Part shown: positions 34,567-43,562 of the stretch, one piece after another | Layout of the letters: each line of letters begins with the position of its first letter | How positions within the stretch are numbered: the first letter of the stretch is position 1 | NCBI RefSeq assembly: GCF_002797595.1 | Contig: NZ_PGFE01000002.1 | Coordinates: 248,001 to 312,000 of the forward strand | Source of the DNA: Sediminihabitans luteus | GTDB taxonomy: Bacteria > Actinomycetota > Actinomycetes > Actinomycetales > Cellulomonadaceae | Length of the DNA stretch: 64,000 bases | Reading direction: 5' to 3' | Notes under the pieces: generated by a model | What the model was told of the DNA's origin: nothing | The model's database searches: none | The model's input: the letters and a program-made list of their open reading frames with translations, nothing else | Translations under genes and position numbers: made by a program

Positions 34567-35790
34567 ATGATCCAACCCGTCGAACAGTCAGCAAAGCTCC
34601 GCGGCGTCCTCTACGACATCCGCGGCCCCGTCGCGGCGCGCGCAGCCCAGCTCGAGCGCGACGGCCACAAGATCCTCAAGCTCAACATCGGCAACCCGCA
34701 GCCGTTCGGCTTCGACGCGCCCGACACGATCCTGCAGGACATGATCGCGGCGCTGCCCACGTCGCAGGGCTACTCGGACTCCAAGGGCATCCTGTCGGCG
34801 CGCCGCGCCGTCGTCAGCGCGTACGAGGACCGCCCGGGGTTCCCGGACCTCGACGTCGACCGCGTGTGGCTCGGCAACGGGGTCTCCGAGCTCATCCAGC
34901 TCTCGCTCCAGGCGTTGCTGAACAACGGCGACGAGGTGCTCGTCCCGACGCCCGACTACCCGCTGTGGACGGCGGTCACGAAGCTCGCGGGCGGCGAGCC
35001 GGTGCACTACATGTGCGACGAGTCGGACGGCTGGAACCCTGACATCGAGGACATCGCCTCGAAGATCACGGACCGCACCAAGGCGATCGTCGTGATCAAC
35101 CCGAACAACCCGACGGGCGCGGTGTACTCGCCCGAGCACCTGCGCAAGATCGCGGCGCTCGCGCGCGAGCACGGCCTGATCCTGATGTCGGACGAGATCT
35201 ACGACCGCATCCTGTACGACGGCGCGCAGCACACCTCGACGGCGGCGGTCGCCGCCGACGTCCTGACGCTCACGTTCTCGGGCCTGTCGAAGGCGTACCG
35301 GGTCTGCGGGTACCGGGCCGGCTGGATGGTCATGACCGGCCCGACCGCGCACGCGCAGAGCTACGTCGAGGGCCTCAACCTGCTCGCGTCGATGCGGTTG
35401 TGCCCCAACGTGCCCGCGCAGAGCGCGATCCAGGTCGCGCTCGGCGGCTACCAGTCGATCAACGAGCTGATCCTGCCCGGCGGCCGGCTGCTCGCGCAGC
35501 GCGACGCCGCGGTCGACGCGCTCGCGAAGATCCCGGGCGTCTCGGCCGTGACCCCCAAGGCCGCGCTGTACATCTTCCCGAAGCTGGACCCCGAGGTGTA
35601 CCCGATCAAGGACGACGAGCAGCTCGTCCTCGACCTGCTGCTGCAGGAGAAGATCCTGCTCACGCAGGGCACGGGGTTCAACTGGCCCGACCCGGACCAC
35701 CTGCGCATCGTGACCCTGCCGTGGGCGTCGGACCTCACGACCGCGATCGAGAGGCTGGGGAACTTCCTGTCCTCGTACACGCAGCACTGA
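34567..35790 (+). CDS. alaA: alanine/aspartate-type aminotransferase (class I/II)
   Basis: PLP enzyme, 407 aa. The Schiff-base Lys lies in TFSGLSKAYRVCGYRAGW near 240; NPNNPTGAVYS near 180 and SDEIYDRILYDG near 212 contact the cofactor. The N-terminal LNIGNPQPFGFDAPD and VWLGNGVSELI blocks are characteristic of AlaA (glutamate-pyruvate aminotransferase). Divergent from the SIMPL gene with about 150 bp between. The ATG has GACGAT at the leaderless spacing, a weak match. Confidence 0.88.
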   Translation: MIQPVEQSAKLRGVLYDIRGPVAARAAQLERDGHKILKLNIGNPQPFGFDAPDTILQDMIAALPTSQGYSDSKGILSARRAVVSAYEDRPGFPDLDVDRVWLGNGVSELIQLSLQALLNNGDEVLVPTPDYPLWTAVTKLAGGEPVHYMCDESDGWNPDIEDIASKITDRTKAIVVINPNNPTGAVYSPEHLRKIAALAREHGLILMSDEIYDRILYDGAQHTSTAAVAADVLTLTFSGLSKAYRVCGYRAGWMVMTGPTAHAQSYVEGLNLLASMRLCPNVPAQSAIQVALGGYQSINELILPGGRLLAQRDAAVDALAKIPGVSAVTPKAALYIFPKLDPEVYPIKDDEQLVLDLLLQEKILLTQGTGFNWPDPDHLRIVTLPWASDLTTAIERLGNFLSSYTQH

Positions 35791-35848
35791 GCGTCGCGCC
35801 CTCCGGGGCGCGCCGGCCCCGTGTCAGTGGGGCGGGGGAGACTGGGGC

Positions 35849-37669
35849 GTGCTCGCCGTCCTCGCCGCTGTCACCCCCGCCGTTCCTTCCTTCACCCCTG
35901 TCACCCCCGCCGCTGCCAACCCGGCCACCGACCCGCAGACCCCGCCCCCGGGCACGCTGCGCGTCGTCCTGCTGTCGGACGACGGCACCGCGGCAGGTCC
36001 GGACGTGCTCGTGGCCCCCGGCGGGGGTCCCGGCGACCAGGACGCGAGGCTCGCGGCCGTCGTCCGCGACCTGGAGGCCGATCGACCGCGCTGGGTGTGG
36101 CACGACACGACCCGCTGGTACCCACGCCTACTCGCGGCGGGCGTACGCGTCGAGCGCTGCCACGACCTGCGCCTGGCGCGACGCATCCTGCGGGCGAGCG
36201 CCTGGACGGCCCGCAGCGCGTGGGCGGCGCAGGAGCCCGGGCCGTGGGACGCGCTCGAGCCCCTGCTGCCCGACGCCGTCCCGGCGACCCCCGCCCCGGA
36301 CGCGCTGTTCGACATCGACGTCCCGCGCGACGTCCCGGCCGAGCTCGACCCCGTCGCCGAGCTGCGCGCCCAGCTCGACGTGCTCGCCACGGCGTCCGGC
36401 GAGCCCGGCGCGAGCGCCCGCCTGCGGCTGCTCGTGGCCGCCGAGTCCGCCGGGGCGCTCGTGGCCGCCGAGATCCGCCACGCGGGCCTGCCGTGGGACG
36501 CCGCCGTGCACGACGCGATCCTGACCGACGCGCTCGGCCCGCGGCCGCGCCTCGGCGTGCGTCCGGCCCGTCTCGAGGCGCTCGCGGTGCGGATCCGCGA
36601 CGCGCTCGACGCCCCCGACCTCAACCCCGACTCCGCGCCGCACCTGCTGCGCGCGCTCGGCTACGCGGGCGTGCCCGTGACCTCGACCCGCCAGTGGGAG
36701 CTCGAGAGCGTCGACCACCCCGTCGTCGCGCCGCTGCTCGAGTACAAGAAGCTCTACCGGCTGTACACCGCGAACGGGTGGTCGTGGCTCGACGCCTGGG
36801 TGCACGACGGGCGGTTCCGGCCCGACTACGTCGTCGGCGGGGTCGTCACGGGCCGCTGGGCGACCAGCGGCGGGGGAGCGCTCCAGCTCCCGCACGGCGT
36901 GCGGCGTGCGGTCGTCGCCGACCCCGGCTGGGTGCTCGTGGTCGCCGATGCCGCACAGCTCGAACCCCGCGTGCTCGCGGGCCTCGCGCACGACGAGCGC
37001 ATGGCGCGCGCGGGCCGCGGCGGCGACCTCTACCAGGGCATGGTCGACGCGGGCGCCGTCGCGACGCGCGACGAGGCCAAGATCGGGGTGCTCGGCGCGA
37101 TGTACGGCGGCACGACCGGCCAGAGCGCCGTCCTGCGCCCCCGGCTCGCGGCCGCCTACCCCGATGCGGTCGCGCTCGTCGACGCCGCGGCCCGCACGGG
37201 CGAGGCCGGCGACGTCGTCACGACCCGGCTCGGGCGCACCTCGCCCCGCCCCGGCGACGAGTGGCAGGCGTCGCAGTCCGGCGCGTTCGACGAGTCCGCG
37301 ACCGCCGCCGACGAGTCCCGCGCGCGCACCACGACCCGCGCCTGGGGACGCTTCACCCGCAACTTCGTCGTCCAGGGCACCGCCGCCGAGTGGGCCCTGT
37401 GCTGGCTCGCGACGCTCCGCGGGCGCCTGCACGCCCTCGCCCCGGCCGACGCCGCCGGTGCGGCGCCCGCCCCCTTCGGGCGCACGCCGCACCTGGTGTA
37501 CTTCCTGCACGACGAGGTCGTGGTGCACGCCCCCGCGGCGCTCGCGGACGACGTCGCCGCCGTCCTGCGCGAGTCCGCCGCGGAGGCGGGCCGGCTGCTG
37601 TTCGGCGCGTTCGGTGTGGACTTCCCGGTCACGGTCGCGACCGTGGAGTCGTACGCCGACGCGAAGTAG
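35849..37669 (+). CDS. divergent family-A DNA polymerase
   Basis: 606 aa. C-terminal polymerase motifs in order: TGRWATSGGGALQLPH near 334, motif A VADAAQLEPRVLAGLA near 366, O-helix RDEAKIGVLGAMYGG near 408, motif C LVYFLHDEVVVH near 550. Compared with E. coli Pol I the O-helix Phe762 position is Leu and motif A reads DAAQLEP instead of DYSQIEL; the catalytic Asp/Glu and HDE are kept. The N-terminal 200 residues resemble the degenerate 3'-5' exonuclease region of actinobacterial homologues, but I cannot see the DEDD residues. The first 40 residues are Pro/Thr-rich, so the true start may be later. Confidence 0.82.
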   Translation: MLAVLAAVTPAVPSFTPVTPAAANPATDPQTPPPGTLRVVLLSDDGTAAGPDVLVAPGGGPGDQDARLAAVVRDLEADRPRWVWHDTTRWYPRLLAAGVRVERCHDLRLARRILRASAWTARSAWAAQEPGPWDALEPLLPDAVPATPAPDALFDIDVPRDVPAELDPVAELRAQLDVLATASGEPGASARLRLLVAAESAGALVAAEIRHAGLPWDAAVHDAILTDALGPRPRLGVRPARLEALAVRIRDALDAPDLNPDSAPHLLRALGYAGVPVTSTRQWELESVDHPVVAPLLEYKKLYRLYTANGWSWLDAWVHDGRFRPDYVVGGVVTGRWATSGGGALQLPHGVRRAVVADPGWVLVVADAAQLEPRVLAGLAHDERMARAGRGGDLYQGMVDAGAVATRDEAKIGVLGAMYGGTTGQSAVLRPRLAAAYPDAVALVDAAARTGEAGDVVTTRLGRTSPRPGDEWQASQSGAFDESATAADESRARTTTRAWGRFTRNFVVQGTAAEWALCWLATLRGRLHALAPADAAGAAPAPFGRTPHLVYFLHDEVVVHAPAALADDVAAVLRESAAEAGRLLFGAFGVDFPVTVATVESYADAK

Positions 37670-37672
37670 CCG

Positions 37673-38761
37673 CTACCGCAGCGGCACGCGCAGCACCTGG
37701 CCGTCGGCGAACACGCCCGCGGCGACGTACAGCGCCCCGGGCGTCCACTCGACCGCGCCCGGCATCGGCACGTCCATGACCCGGACCGGGGTGCTCGTGC
37801 CGCGGCGGACGACCGAGACGCGGTCGCCGAACAGCTCCGCGACGTACACGTCCCCGGTCGGGGTCACCGCGAGGTCGGTCGCGCCCAGGAACCCGGTCGC
37901 GACGCGCACGGTCCGGCCCGTCCACGGGCTGACCTTGTAGACCGAGCCCCGCGCGCCGAACGTGTCGTCCTCGGGACCGCCCGGCAGGGTCGAGACGTAC
38001 AGCCAGCCGTCGGGGCCGAGCTCGACGTCGGTCGGCACCGACTCGGTGACGTACGTGTGCCCGCCGAGGCACCGCGGCAGGCCCATCGCCTCGGCCTGGT
38101 CCGCGGTCGGCGTGATCGAGCCCGCGGGCAGCACCGCGAGCGTCGAGACGCGGCCGCGCGCGTCGATCTTCCAGATCGTGTTGGCGCCCGCGTCGGCGAC
38201 GAACGTGGTGCCGAGCACGGAGACGCTCGCGTACGGGTGGGCGTCGACGAGCCCCGTGTACGACGCCTCGGGCACGCTGGACTCGGGGTTCTCCGGGTCG
38301 GTCTCGGGCCACTGGGCGAGGCAGTCGGCGGGCAGGTCGGACGTGCCGTAGTGCATCGCGCCGTCCGGGTTGTGGGCGGCCTCGTACGCGCCGACGTCCG
38401 CGAGGGTGCGGACCGTCCCGGAGCGTGAGCGCGTCGAGACGAGCGCGCCCGCCTCGGAGGTGGTCGTGTACACGAGCGACCCGGCGAACGCGAAGACCCC
38501 CGAGGCGCCGGTCGTGCCCGCCAGGGTCCGGACCTTCCCCGTCCGTGAGATCGCGGTGACGTCGCCGCCGAAGTCCTGCGTCGCGTAGACGGTGCCGTCC
38601 ACGTCGACCGCAAGCGAGAGCGGGCCGGCGAGGCCCGAGGTGACCACGCTGGGCGACCCGAGCGTCGGTGCGGGCGGGGTGCGGTGCGCCTGGGCCGGTG
38701 CGGCGACCAGGACGAGAGCGGAGGCAGCAGCGAGGGCTGCCGCGATACGGCGTCGGTGCAC
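37673..38761 (-). CDS. secreted ScyD/ScyE-like beta-propeller protein
   Basis: 362 aa. A Sec signal peptide (MHRRRIAAALAAASALVLV, cleaved near AQA-HR at 25) is followed by NHL-type propeller repeats: GPLSLAVDVDGTVYAT, VFAFAGSLVYTT, YASVSVLGTTFVADAGANTI, DVELGPDGWLYVST and DLAVTPTGDVYVAEL. ScyD/ScyE-type proteins are widespread; their function in actinobacteria is unknown. AAGGAG before GTG 38761. Confidence 0.85.
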   Translation of the reverse strand: MHRRRIAAALAAASALVLVAAPAQAHRTPPAPTLGSPSVVTSGLAGPLSLAVDVDGTVYATQDFGGDVTAISRTGKVRTLAGTTGASGVFAFAGSLVYTTTSEAGALVSTRSRSGTVRTLADVGAYEAAHNPDGAMHYGTSDLPADCLAQWPETDPENPESSVPEASYTGLVDAHPYASVSVLGTTFVADAGANTIWKIDARGRVSTLAVLPAGSITPTADQAEAMGLPRCLGGHTYVTESVPTDVELGPDGWLYVSTLPGGPEDDTFGARGSVYKVSPWTGRTVRVATGFLGATDLAVTPTGDVYVAELFGDRVSVVRRGTSTPVRVMDVPMPGAVEWTPGALYVAAGVFADGQVLRVPLR

Positions 38762-38862
38762 GATCGTCTCCTTCGTCCGGGGCCCTCCGGGCTGGACGGC
38801 CCACGCACGTCAGGAGGGTGGGGCGGGGCGGTTCGTGACGTCGCCGGCGGTGCGGCCCGGGC

Positions 38863-38868
38863 TACCCT
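38863..38868 (+). promoter_or_regulatory. -10 element for leaderless nif3-like operon
   Basis: TACCCT is followed by 6 nt and the GTG at 38875, which favours that GTG over the one at 38878. Confidence 0.55.
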
Positions 38869-38874
38869 GGCCAG

Positions 38875-39768
38875 GTGGTGCAGACCCCCGGACGACCCGT
38901 GACCCTCGCCGACGTCGTCGCGACGCTCGACGACCTCTACCCGCCGCGCACCGCCGAGGGGTGGGACGCGGTCGGGACGGTCGCCGGAGACCCGGCCCAA
39001 CCGGTGCGTCGCGTGCTGTTCGCGGTCGACCCGGTCGAGACCGTGCTCGACGAGGCCGTCGAGTGGGGCGCCGACCTCGTCGTGACGCACCACCCGCTCC
39101 TGCTCAAGCCCGTGCACTCGGTCGCGGCGACCACGTTCAAGGGTGCCCTCGTGCACCGTGCCGTGCGCGAGGGCGTCGCGCTGCACGTCGCGCACACCAA
39201 CGCCGACTCGGCGCCGGGCGGCGTCGCGGACGCGCTCGCCGACCTGCTGGGCCTGGTCGACCGGCGCCCACTCGTGCCCCACGACGCCGACCCGGCGCGC
39301 GGCATCGGCCGTGTCGGGCGGCTCGTCAGCCCGACGACGCTGCGGGCGTTCGCCGAGGCCGTCGCCGCGACGCTCCCGGCCACGGTGCAGGGCGTGCGCG
39401 TCGCGGGCGACCCGGACGCCACGGTCGAGACCGTCGCGGTCGTGGGCGGCTCGGGCGACTCGCTGTTCGACGACGTCCGCGAGGCCGGGGCCGACGTCTA
39501 CGTCACGTCCGACCTGCGCCACCACCCGGCGTCCGAGCTGCGCGAACGGGCCGCGTTCGAGGCCCGGGGGAGCGATGGCCCCGCGCGCCCCTACCTCGTG
39601 GACACCGCGCACTTCGCGAGCGAGTGGCCGTGGCTCGCGGTCGCGGCGCGCGACGTCGTGACCCGGCTTGCGCCCCTGGGTACGGTTGAGGCGCGCGTGA
39701 GCACGCGCAGCACCGACCCGTGGACGTTCCGGGTCGAGCACAACTGCATCGAAAGGACGCCCCTGTGA
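38875..39768 (+). CDS. Nif3-like dinuclear metal-centre protein
   Basis: 297 aa, hexameric family (GTP cyclohydrolase I type 2 / YqfO). Metal ligands in VVTHHPLLLKP near 69-79 and HVAHTNADSAPGGVADAL near 103-120, with GSGDSLFDDVREAGADVY and LVDTAHFASEWP near the end. It overlaps the next gene by 4 bp; the nif3, CT398-like, RNase HI/phosphatase order is shared with other actinobacteria. Confidence 0.9.
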   Translation: MVQTPGRPVTLADVVATLDDLYPPRTAEGWDAVGTVAGDPAQPVRRVLFAVDPVETVLDEAVEWGADLVVTHHPLLLKPVHSVAATTFKGALVHRAVREGVALHVAHTNADSAPGGVADALADLLGLVDRRPLVPHDADPARGIGRVGRLVSPTTLRAFAEAVAATLPATVQGVRVAGDPDATVETVAVVGGSGDSLFDDVREAGADVYVTSDLRHHPASELRERAAFEARGSDGPARPYLVDTAHFASEWPWLAVAARDVVTRLAPLGTVEARVSTRSTDPWTFRVEHNCIERTPL

Positions 39769-40505
39769 CCACTGCACCCCCCGAGGACCAGCGCCGGCTG
39801 CTCGAGGTCCAGGCTCTCGACATCCGCCTGCAGCAGCTCGCGCACCGTCGGGCGTCGCTCCCCGCGATCGCTCGCGTGGCCGAGCTCGACGCGCAGATCG
39901 CCGACCTGAACACCTCGCTCGTGCAGTCGCGGACGTCGGCCTCCGACCTGCGTCGCGAGCTGACCAAGGCCGAGGGTGACGTCGAGCAGGTGCGCACGCG
40001 TGCCGCGCGCGACCAGGCGCGGCTCGACTCGGGCCAGGTCGGCGCCAAGGACGCGCAGGCGCTCGTGAGCGAGCTCGAGGCCCTCGGCCGCCGCCAGGGG
40101 GTGCTCGAGGAGGTCGAGCTCGACGTCATGGAGCGCCTCGAGGCGCACGAGGTCGCGCTCGGCCAGCTCGAGAGCGCGAACGCCGACCTCGAGTCCGCCA
40201 AGGCCGACGCCGAGCGCGAGCGTGACGCCGAGGCGGCCGTGATCGACGCCGAGATCGCGCAGGTCACCGCCGAGCGCGAGACGTCCGTCGCAGGCATCGA
40301 CGCGGGCCTCCTCGCGCTCTACGACAAGGTGCGCGCGCAGAACGGCGGCCGTGGCGTCGTCGCGCTCAAGGGCACGTTCGCCGAGGGACTCAACGTCAAC
40401 CTGTCGCCCGTCGAGCTGCGCGAGATCACGTCGGCCGCGCCGGACCAGGTCGTGCGCCTCGAGGACTACGGCCACATCGTCGTGCGCCTGGACGCCGACG
40501 CCTGA
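39765..40505 (+). CDS. CT398-like coiled-coil protein lacking its zinc ribbon
   Basis: 246 aa. Residues 10-170 form a long antiparallel coiled coil (many Glu/Ala/Leu heptads). The C-terminal zf-RING_7-like segment aligns with ribbon proteins (VELREI, VVRLEDYGHIVVRLD), but the four cysteines expected there are absent and the protein has no cysteine at all. Family members are thought to regulate nearby Nif3 or RNase H-like enzymes; here zinc binding is lost. Overlaps nif3 by 4 bp and the next gene by 1 bp. Confidence 0.85.
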   Translation: MTTAPPEDQRRLLEVQALDIRLQQLAHRRASLPAIARVAELDAQIADLNTSLVQSRTSASDLRRELTKAEGDVEQVRTRAARDQARLDSGQVGAKDAQALVSELEALGRRQGVLEEVELDVMERLEAHEVALGQLESANADLESAKADAERERDAEAAVIDAEIAQVTAERETSVAGIDAGLLALYDKVRAQNGGRGVVALKGTFAEGLNVNLSPVELREITSAAPDQVVRLEDYGHIVVRLDADA

Positions 40506-41725
40506 TGACGGGCACGGGGCCGCGCGTGCTCGTCGTCGAGGCCGACGGCGGGTCGCGCGGCAACCCGGGACCGGCGGGGTACGGCGCGCACGTGCTCGAC
40601 GCCGCGACGGGCGAGGTGCTCGCCGAGCGTGCGGGCTACCTCGGGGTCACGACCAACAACGTCGCCGAGTACACGGGCCTCGTCGCGGGGCTGCGTGCCG
40701 CGGTCGCGATCGACCCCGACGCGCGCATCGAGGTGCGCATGGACTCGCGGCTCGTCGTCGAGCAGATGAGCGGCCGGTGGCAGGTCAAGCACGCCGACAT
40801 GCGCCGCCTCGCGGACGAGGCCAGGGCCGTCGTCCGCCCCGGGAACGTCACGTACACGTGGATCCCGCGGGCCGAGAACGCGGCCGCCGACCGTCTCGCG
40901 AACGAGGCGATGGACACGCGCGGCGACGTCGTGCGGGACCACCCCGGGGGCGGCACCGACCTCGCCGGCGACCCGGCCCCGCAGGGCACCGGGTCGGCGG
41001 ACGACGTCGCCACCGCGGACGCCGGGGACCGTGCGGCCACGCTCGCCGCACCGCGGGGCGGACCCCGCCGGTCGTTCGATCCGGCCCTCGCGACCACGCT
41101 GCTGCTCGTGCGGCACGGCCAGACGCCGCTCACGGTCGACGGCGCCTACTCGGGGTCGGTCGCCCCGGGGCCCTCGCTGACGACGCGTGGGCGGGCTCAG
41201 GCCGCGCACGCCGCGGACCTCGTGCGTCGCGTCGGGCGCACCGCCTGGACCGACCTGCCCACGGCGTCCGCGATCGTCGCGTCGCCGCTCGCCCGCGCGC
41301 ATGAGACCGCGCAGGCCGTGGGACGTCGGATCGGTGCGCACGTGCGCACCGACGACCGGCTGACCGAGTGCGCGTTCGGCGACTGGGAGTCGCTCACGGC
41401 TCCGCAGATCGCCGCGGGCTGGCCCGGGGGACTTGAGGCCTGGTACGAGTCGGGCACGCACGCTCCGCCCGGCGGGGAGAGCGTCCAGGACGTCGGGGAG
41501 CGCGTCGCTCCCGCGATCGAGGAGGTCGTCGCCGCGCACCCCGGCGCGACGGTCGCGGTCGTCGGGCACACGGTGCAGATCCGCGCGGTCGTCGGTCGGG
41601 CCCTCGGGGCACCGCCTGCGCGCTGGAGCTCGCTGCGGCTGCCGCCCGGGTCGCTCAGCATCGTGCGGACCTGGCCCGGCGGGTTCAGCGAGGTCGTCGC
41701 GGTCGGGGTGCCGAGCGACCTGTAG
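40505..41725 (+). CDS. bifunctional RNase HI / histidine-phosphatase protein
   Basis: 406 aa fusion. The N-terminal RNase HI domain has DGGSRGNPGPAGYG near 15-28, Glu in NNVAEYTGL near 55, Asp in RMDSRLVVEQM near 79 and NAAADRLANEAM near 125. After a Gly/Ala linker (about 140-195), the CobC-like phosphatase domain has the catalytic LLVRHGQT near 200 and VVGHTVQI near 355. Known in Mycobacterium tuberculosis (Rv2228c); it removes RNA from DNA hybrids and may dephosphorylate alpha-ribazole. Last gene of the three-gene operon. Confidence 0.92.
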   Translation: MTGTGPRVLVVEADGGSRGNPGPAGYGAHVLDAATGEVLAERAGYLGVTTNNVAEYTGLVAGLRAAVAIDPDARIEVRMDSRLVVEQMSGRWQVKHADMRRLADEARAVVRPGNVTYTWIPRAENAAADRLANEAMDTRGDVVRDHPGGGTDLAGDPAPQGTGSADDVATADAGDRAATLAAPRGGPRRSFDPALATTLLLVRHGQTPLTVDGAYSGSVAPGPSLTTRGRAQAAHAADLVRRVGRTAWTDLPTASAIVASPLARAHETAQAVGRRIGAHVRTDDRLTECAFGDWESLTAPQIAAGWPGGLEAWYESGTHAPPGGESVQDVGERVAPAIEEVVAAHPGATVAVVGHTVQIRAVVGRALGAPPARWSSLRLPPGSLSIVRTWPGGFSEVVAVGVPSDL

Positions 41726-41726
41726 G

Positions 41727-41748
41727 GGCCGCGTCCGTCGTCGCGGCC
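41727..41748 (+). terminator. possible terminator after RNase HI/phosphatase gene
   Basis: A 7-bp GGCCGCG/CGCGGCC stem with an 8-nt loop, directly after the stop at 41723-41725. Weak U-tract. Confidence 0.4.
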
Positions 41749-41767
41749 GGTGGCCGTGCTCGTCGGG

Positions 41768-42940
41768 CTACGCGGTGAGCGCGACCACGCCCAGCCCGGC
41801 GACGAGCGCGACCGGTGCGAGCACGAGCCCCTGACGGGCGACGGGCCACCACGGCCCGTCGACCCCCGTCCAGTACCGGCGCAGCTGCTGGGCCCACAGG
41901 AGCGTCGCGACCGACGCCCACGGCGTGACGAGCGGCCCGGCGTCGACGCCCACGAGCAGGGCCGCGATCCGTGCGGCGTCGGTCGCTGCCGTGGGTTCGA
42001 GCGCGAGGTACGCCGGGAGGTTGTTGACCGCGTTCGAGCCGAGCGCCGCGGTCGCGCCGAGGCGGAACAGGTCGGGCGTGCTCGTGCCGGTGCCCGCGAC
42101 GGCCGTCAGCGCGTCGCCGAGCCCGTGCGCGTGCCACGCGGCGACCAGGGTCAGCAGGGCGGCGATCACGAGCACGGTGCGCCACGGCACGAGGTCCGCG
42201 GGACGCACCGGCAGGCCGCGCCCACGCACGAGCGCGACGGCGACGAGGACCGCGGCGCCCGCGAGCGCGACCGGTGCGACGGGGAGCTCGGCCACGAAGC
42301 ACGCGGCGAGCGCGACGACGGTGCCCGCCGACCAGCGGAGCAGCACACGGTCGCGCACCTCGGGCGCGGGCGGCGGCGTGAACCGCCCGACGAGGGCGCG
42401 GCGGTGCAGCACGGCGAGCACGGCGACCGTCACCACGACCACGACGACCGCGGGGGCGGCCATGACCGCGACGTAGCGCGCCGGCGGGTCGAGCGCCTCG
42501 AGCCTGGTCATGCCGAGCAGGTTCGTCAGGTTCGACACGGGCAGTAGCAGCGAGGCTGTGTTCGCGAGCGCGAGGACGGTGAGCGCGAACGGCAGCGGCG
42601 CCGATCCCGTGCGCCGCGCGACGACGAGCACCACGGGCGTCAGCAGCACCGCCGTGGTGTCCAGGGACAGCACGACCGTGGAGAGCACCGCCATCGCGAC
42701 GACCAGCAGCCACAGGCGCGCCCGGCTCCCGCCCGCGAGGCGTGCCGCGCGGGTGGCGGCGACGTCGAAGAGCCCCGCGTGCGAGCACATCTCGGCCACG
42801 ACGGTGATCGCGGCGAGGAACAGCAGGACCGGCACCGTCCGGCGTGCGAGGGCGACGGCGTCGTCGCCGGGAAGCACGCCGGTCGCCACGACCGCGACCG
42901 CGGCGCACGTGGCGAGAGCCCACCACGGGACGCGACGCAC
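41768..42940 (-). CDS. ArsB/NhaD-type anion permease
   Basis: 390 aa, about ten to eleven membrane spans. Features of the ion-transporter superfamily are visible: VVLSLDTTAVLLTPVVL near 83-99, NTASLLLPVSNLTNLL near 120 and the second-repeat counterpart GSNAVNNLPAYLAL near 300-313. These are the paired Asn-rich re-entrant hairpins. Substrate (arsenite, Na+/H+, dicarboxylate) cannot be decided. GTG start at 42940, 5 bp after the pentapeptide gene end, so probably co-transcribed with it. Confidence 0.85.
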   Translation of the reverse strand: MRRVPWWALATCAAVAVVATGVLPGDDAVALARRTVPVLLFLAAITVVAEMCSHAGLFDVAATRAARLAGGSRARLWLLVVAMAVLSTVVLSLDTTAVLLTPVVLVVARRTGSAPLPFALTVLALANTASLLLPVSNLTNLLGMTRLEALDPPARYVAVMAAPAVVVVVVTVAVLAVLHRRALVGRFTPPPAPEVRDRVLLRWSAGTVVALAACFVAELPVAPVALAGAAVLVAVALVRGRGLPVRPADLVPWRTVLVIAALLTLVAAWHAHGLGDALTAVAGTGTSTPDLFRLGATAALGSNAVNNLPAYLALEPTAATDAARIAALLVGVDAGPLVTPWASVATLLWAQQLRRYWTGVDGPWWPVARQGLVLAPVALVAGLGVVALTA

Positions 42941-42945
42941 CCGGG

Positions 42946-43542
42946 TCAGCCGTCGACGCGCACGTCGACACCGAGCGCCTCGGCGAGCACGACCGCCTGG
43001 TCGATCGAGACCACGGCGCCGCGCACGCTCGCCGCCGTCGGGTCGAGGCTCGACAGGTCGCTGCCGCGCAGGTCGGCGCCCGTCAGGTCGGCGCGGTGCC
43101 AGGTCGCGCCCGACAGGTCGAGGTCGCGCAGCGTCGCGTCCCGCAGGGTCGCGGCGGAGAGGTCGACCTCGCGCCACCGGCCCCCGACGACGCGCGCGCC
43201 CGTGAGGTCGGCGCGACCGAGCTGCACGAACGACCAGTCGCCGCCCTCGACCCGGAGCAGCTCGAACCGGCACACGTCGAACGCGCTCCCCGTGAGCTTG
43301 CACCGCGTGAACGTCGTGTCGAACAGCGAGGTGCGCTCGAACCGGCACCCGACGAACGCGGAGTCGTCGTGCCGCGACGCGTTGAGTCGCACGCCGCGGA
43401 ACGTGCAGTTCACGAACCGGGCGCCGTGCGTCGAGATCTCGGACAGGTCGCAGTCGACGAGCTCGGCGTCCTCGAACGACTCGCCGACGACCTCGCGCCC
43501 TTGCCAGTCCTCGCCCTGGATCCGCGTCGCGTGGTTCGTCAT
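42946..43542 (-). CDS. pentapeptide-repeat protein
   Basis: 198 aa right-handed quadrilateral helix protein. Repeats of A(D/N)LXX appear across residues 20-175, for example LVDCDLSEIS, DLSAATLRDATLRDLDLSG and RADLTGADLRGSDLSSL. QnrB/McbG-like members mimic DNA and protect gyrase, but a function cannot be inferred from repeats alone. Start from the TACCCT leaderless signal. Confidence 0.9.
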   Translation of the reverse strand: MTNHATRIQGEDWQGREVVGESFEDAELVDCDLSEISTHGARFVNCTFRGVRLNASRHDDSAFVGCRFERTSLFDTTFTRCKLTGSAFDVCRFELLRVEGGDWSFVQLGRADLTGARVVGGRWREVDLSAATLRDATLRDLDLSGATWHRADLTGADLRGSDLSSLDPTAASVRGAVVSIDQAVVLAEALGVDVRVDG

Positions 43543-43548
43543 GCCGTC

Positions 43549-43554
43549 AGGGTA
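43549..43554 (-). promoter_or_regulatory. -10 element for leaderless pentapeptide gene
   Basis: Minus-strand TACCCT ends 6 nt before the ATG at 43542. It lies just before the yaaA stop on the same strand. Confidence 0.6.
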
Positions 43555-43562
43555 GCGACCGC

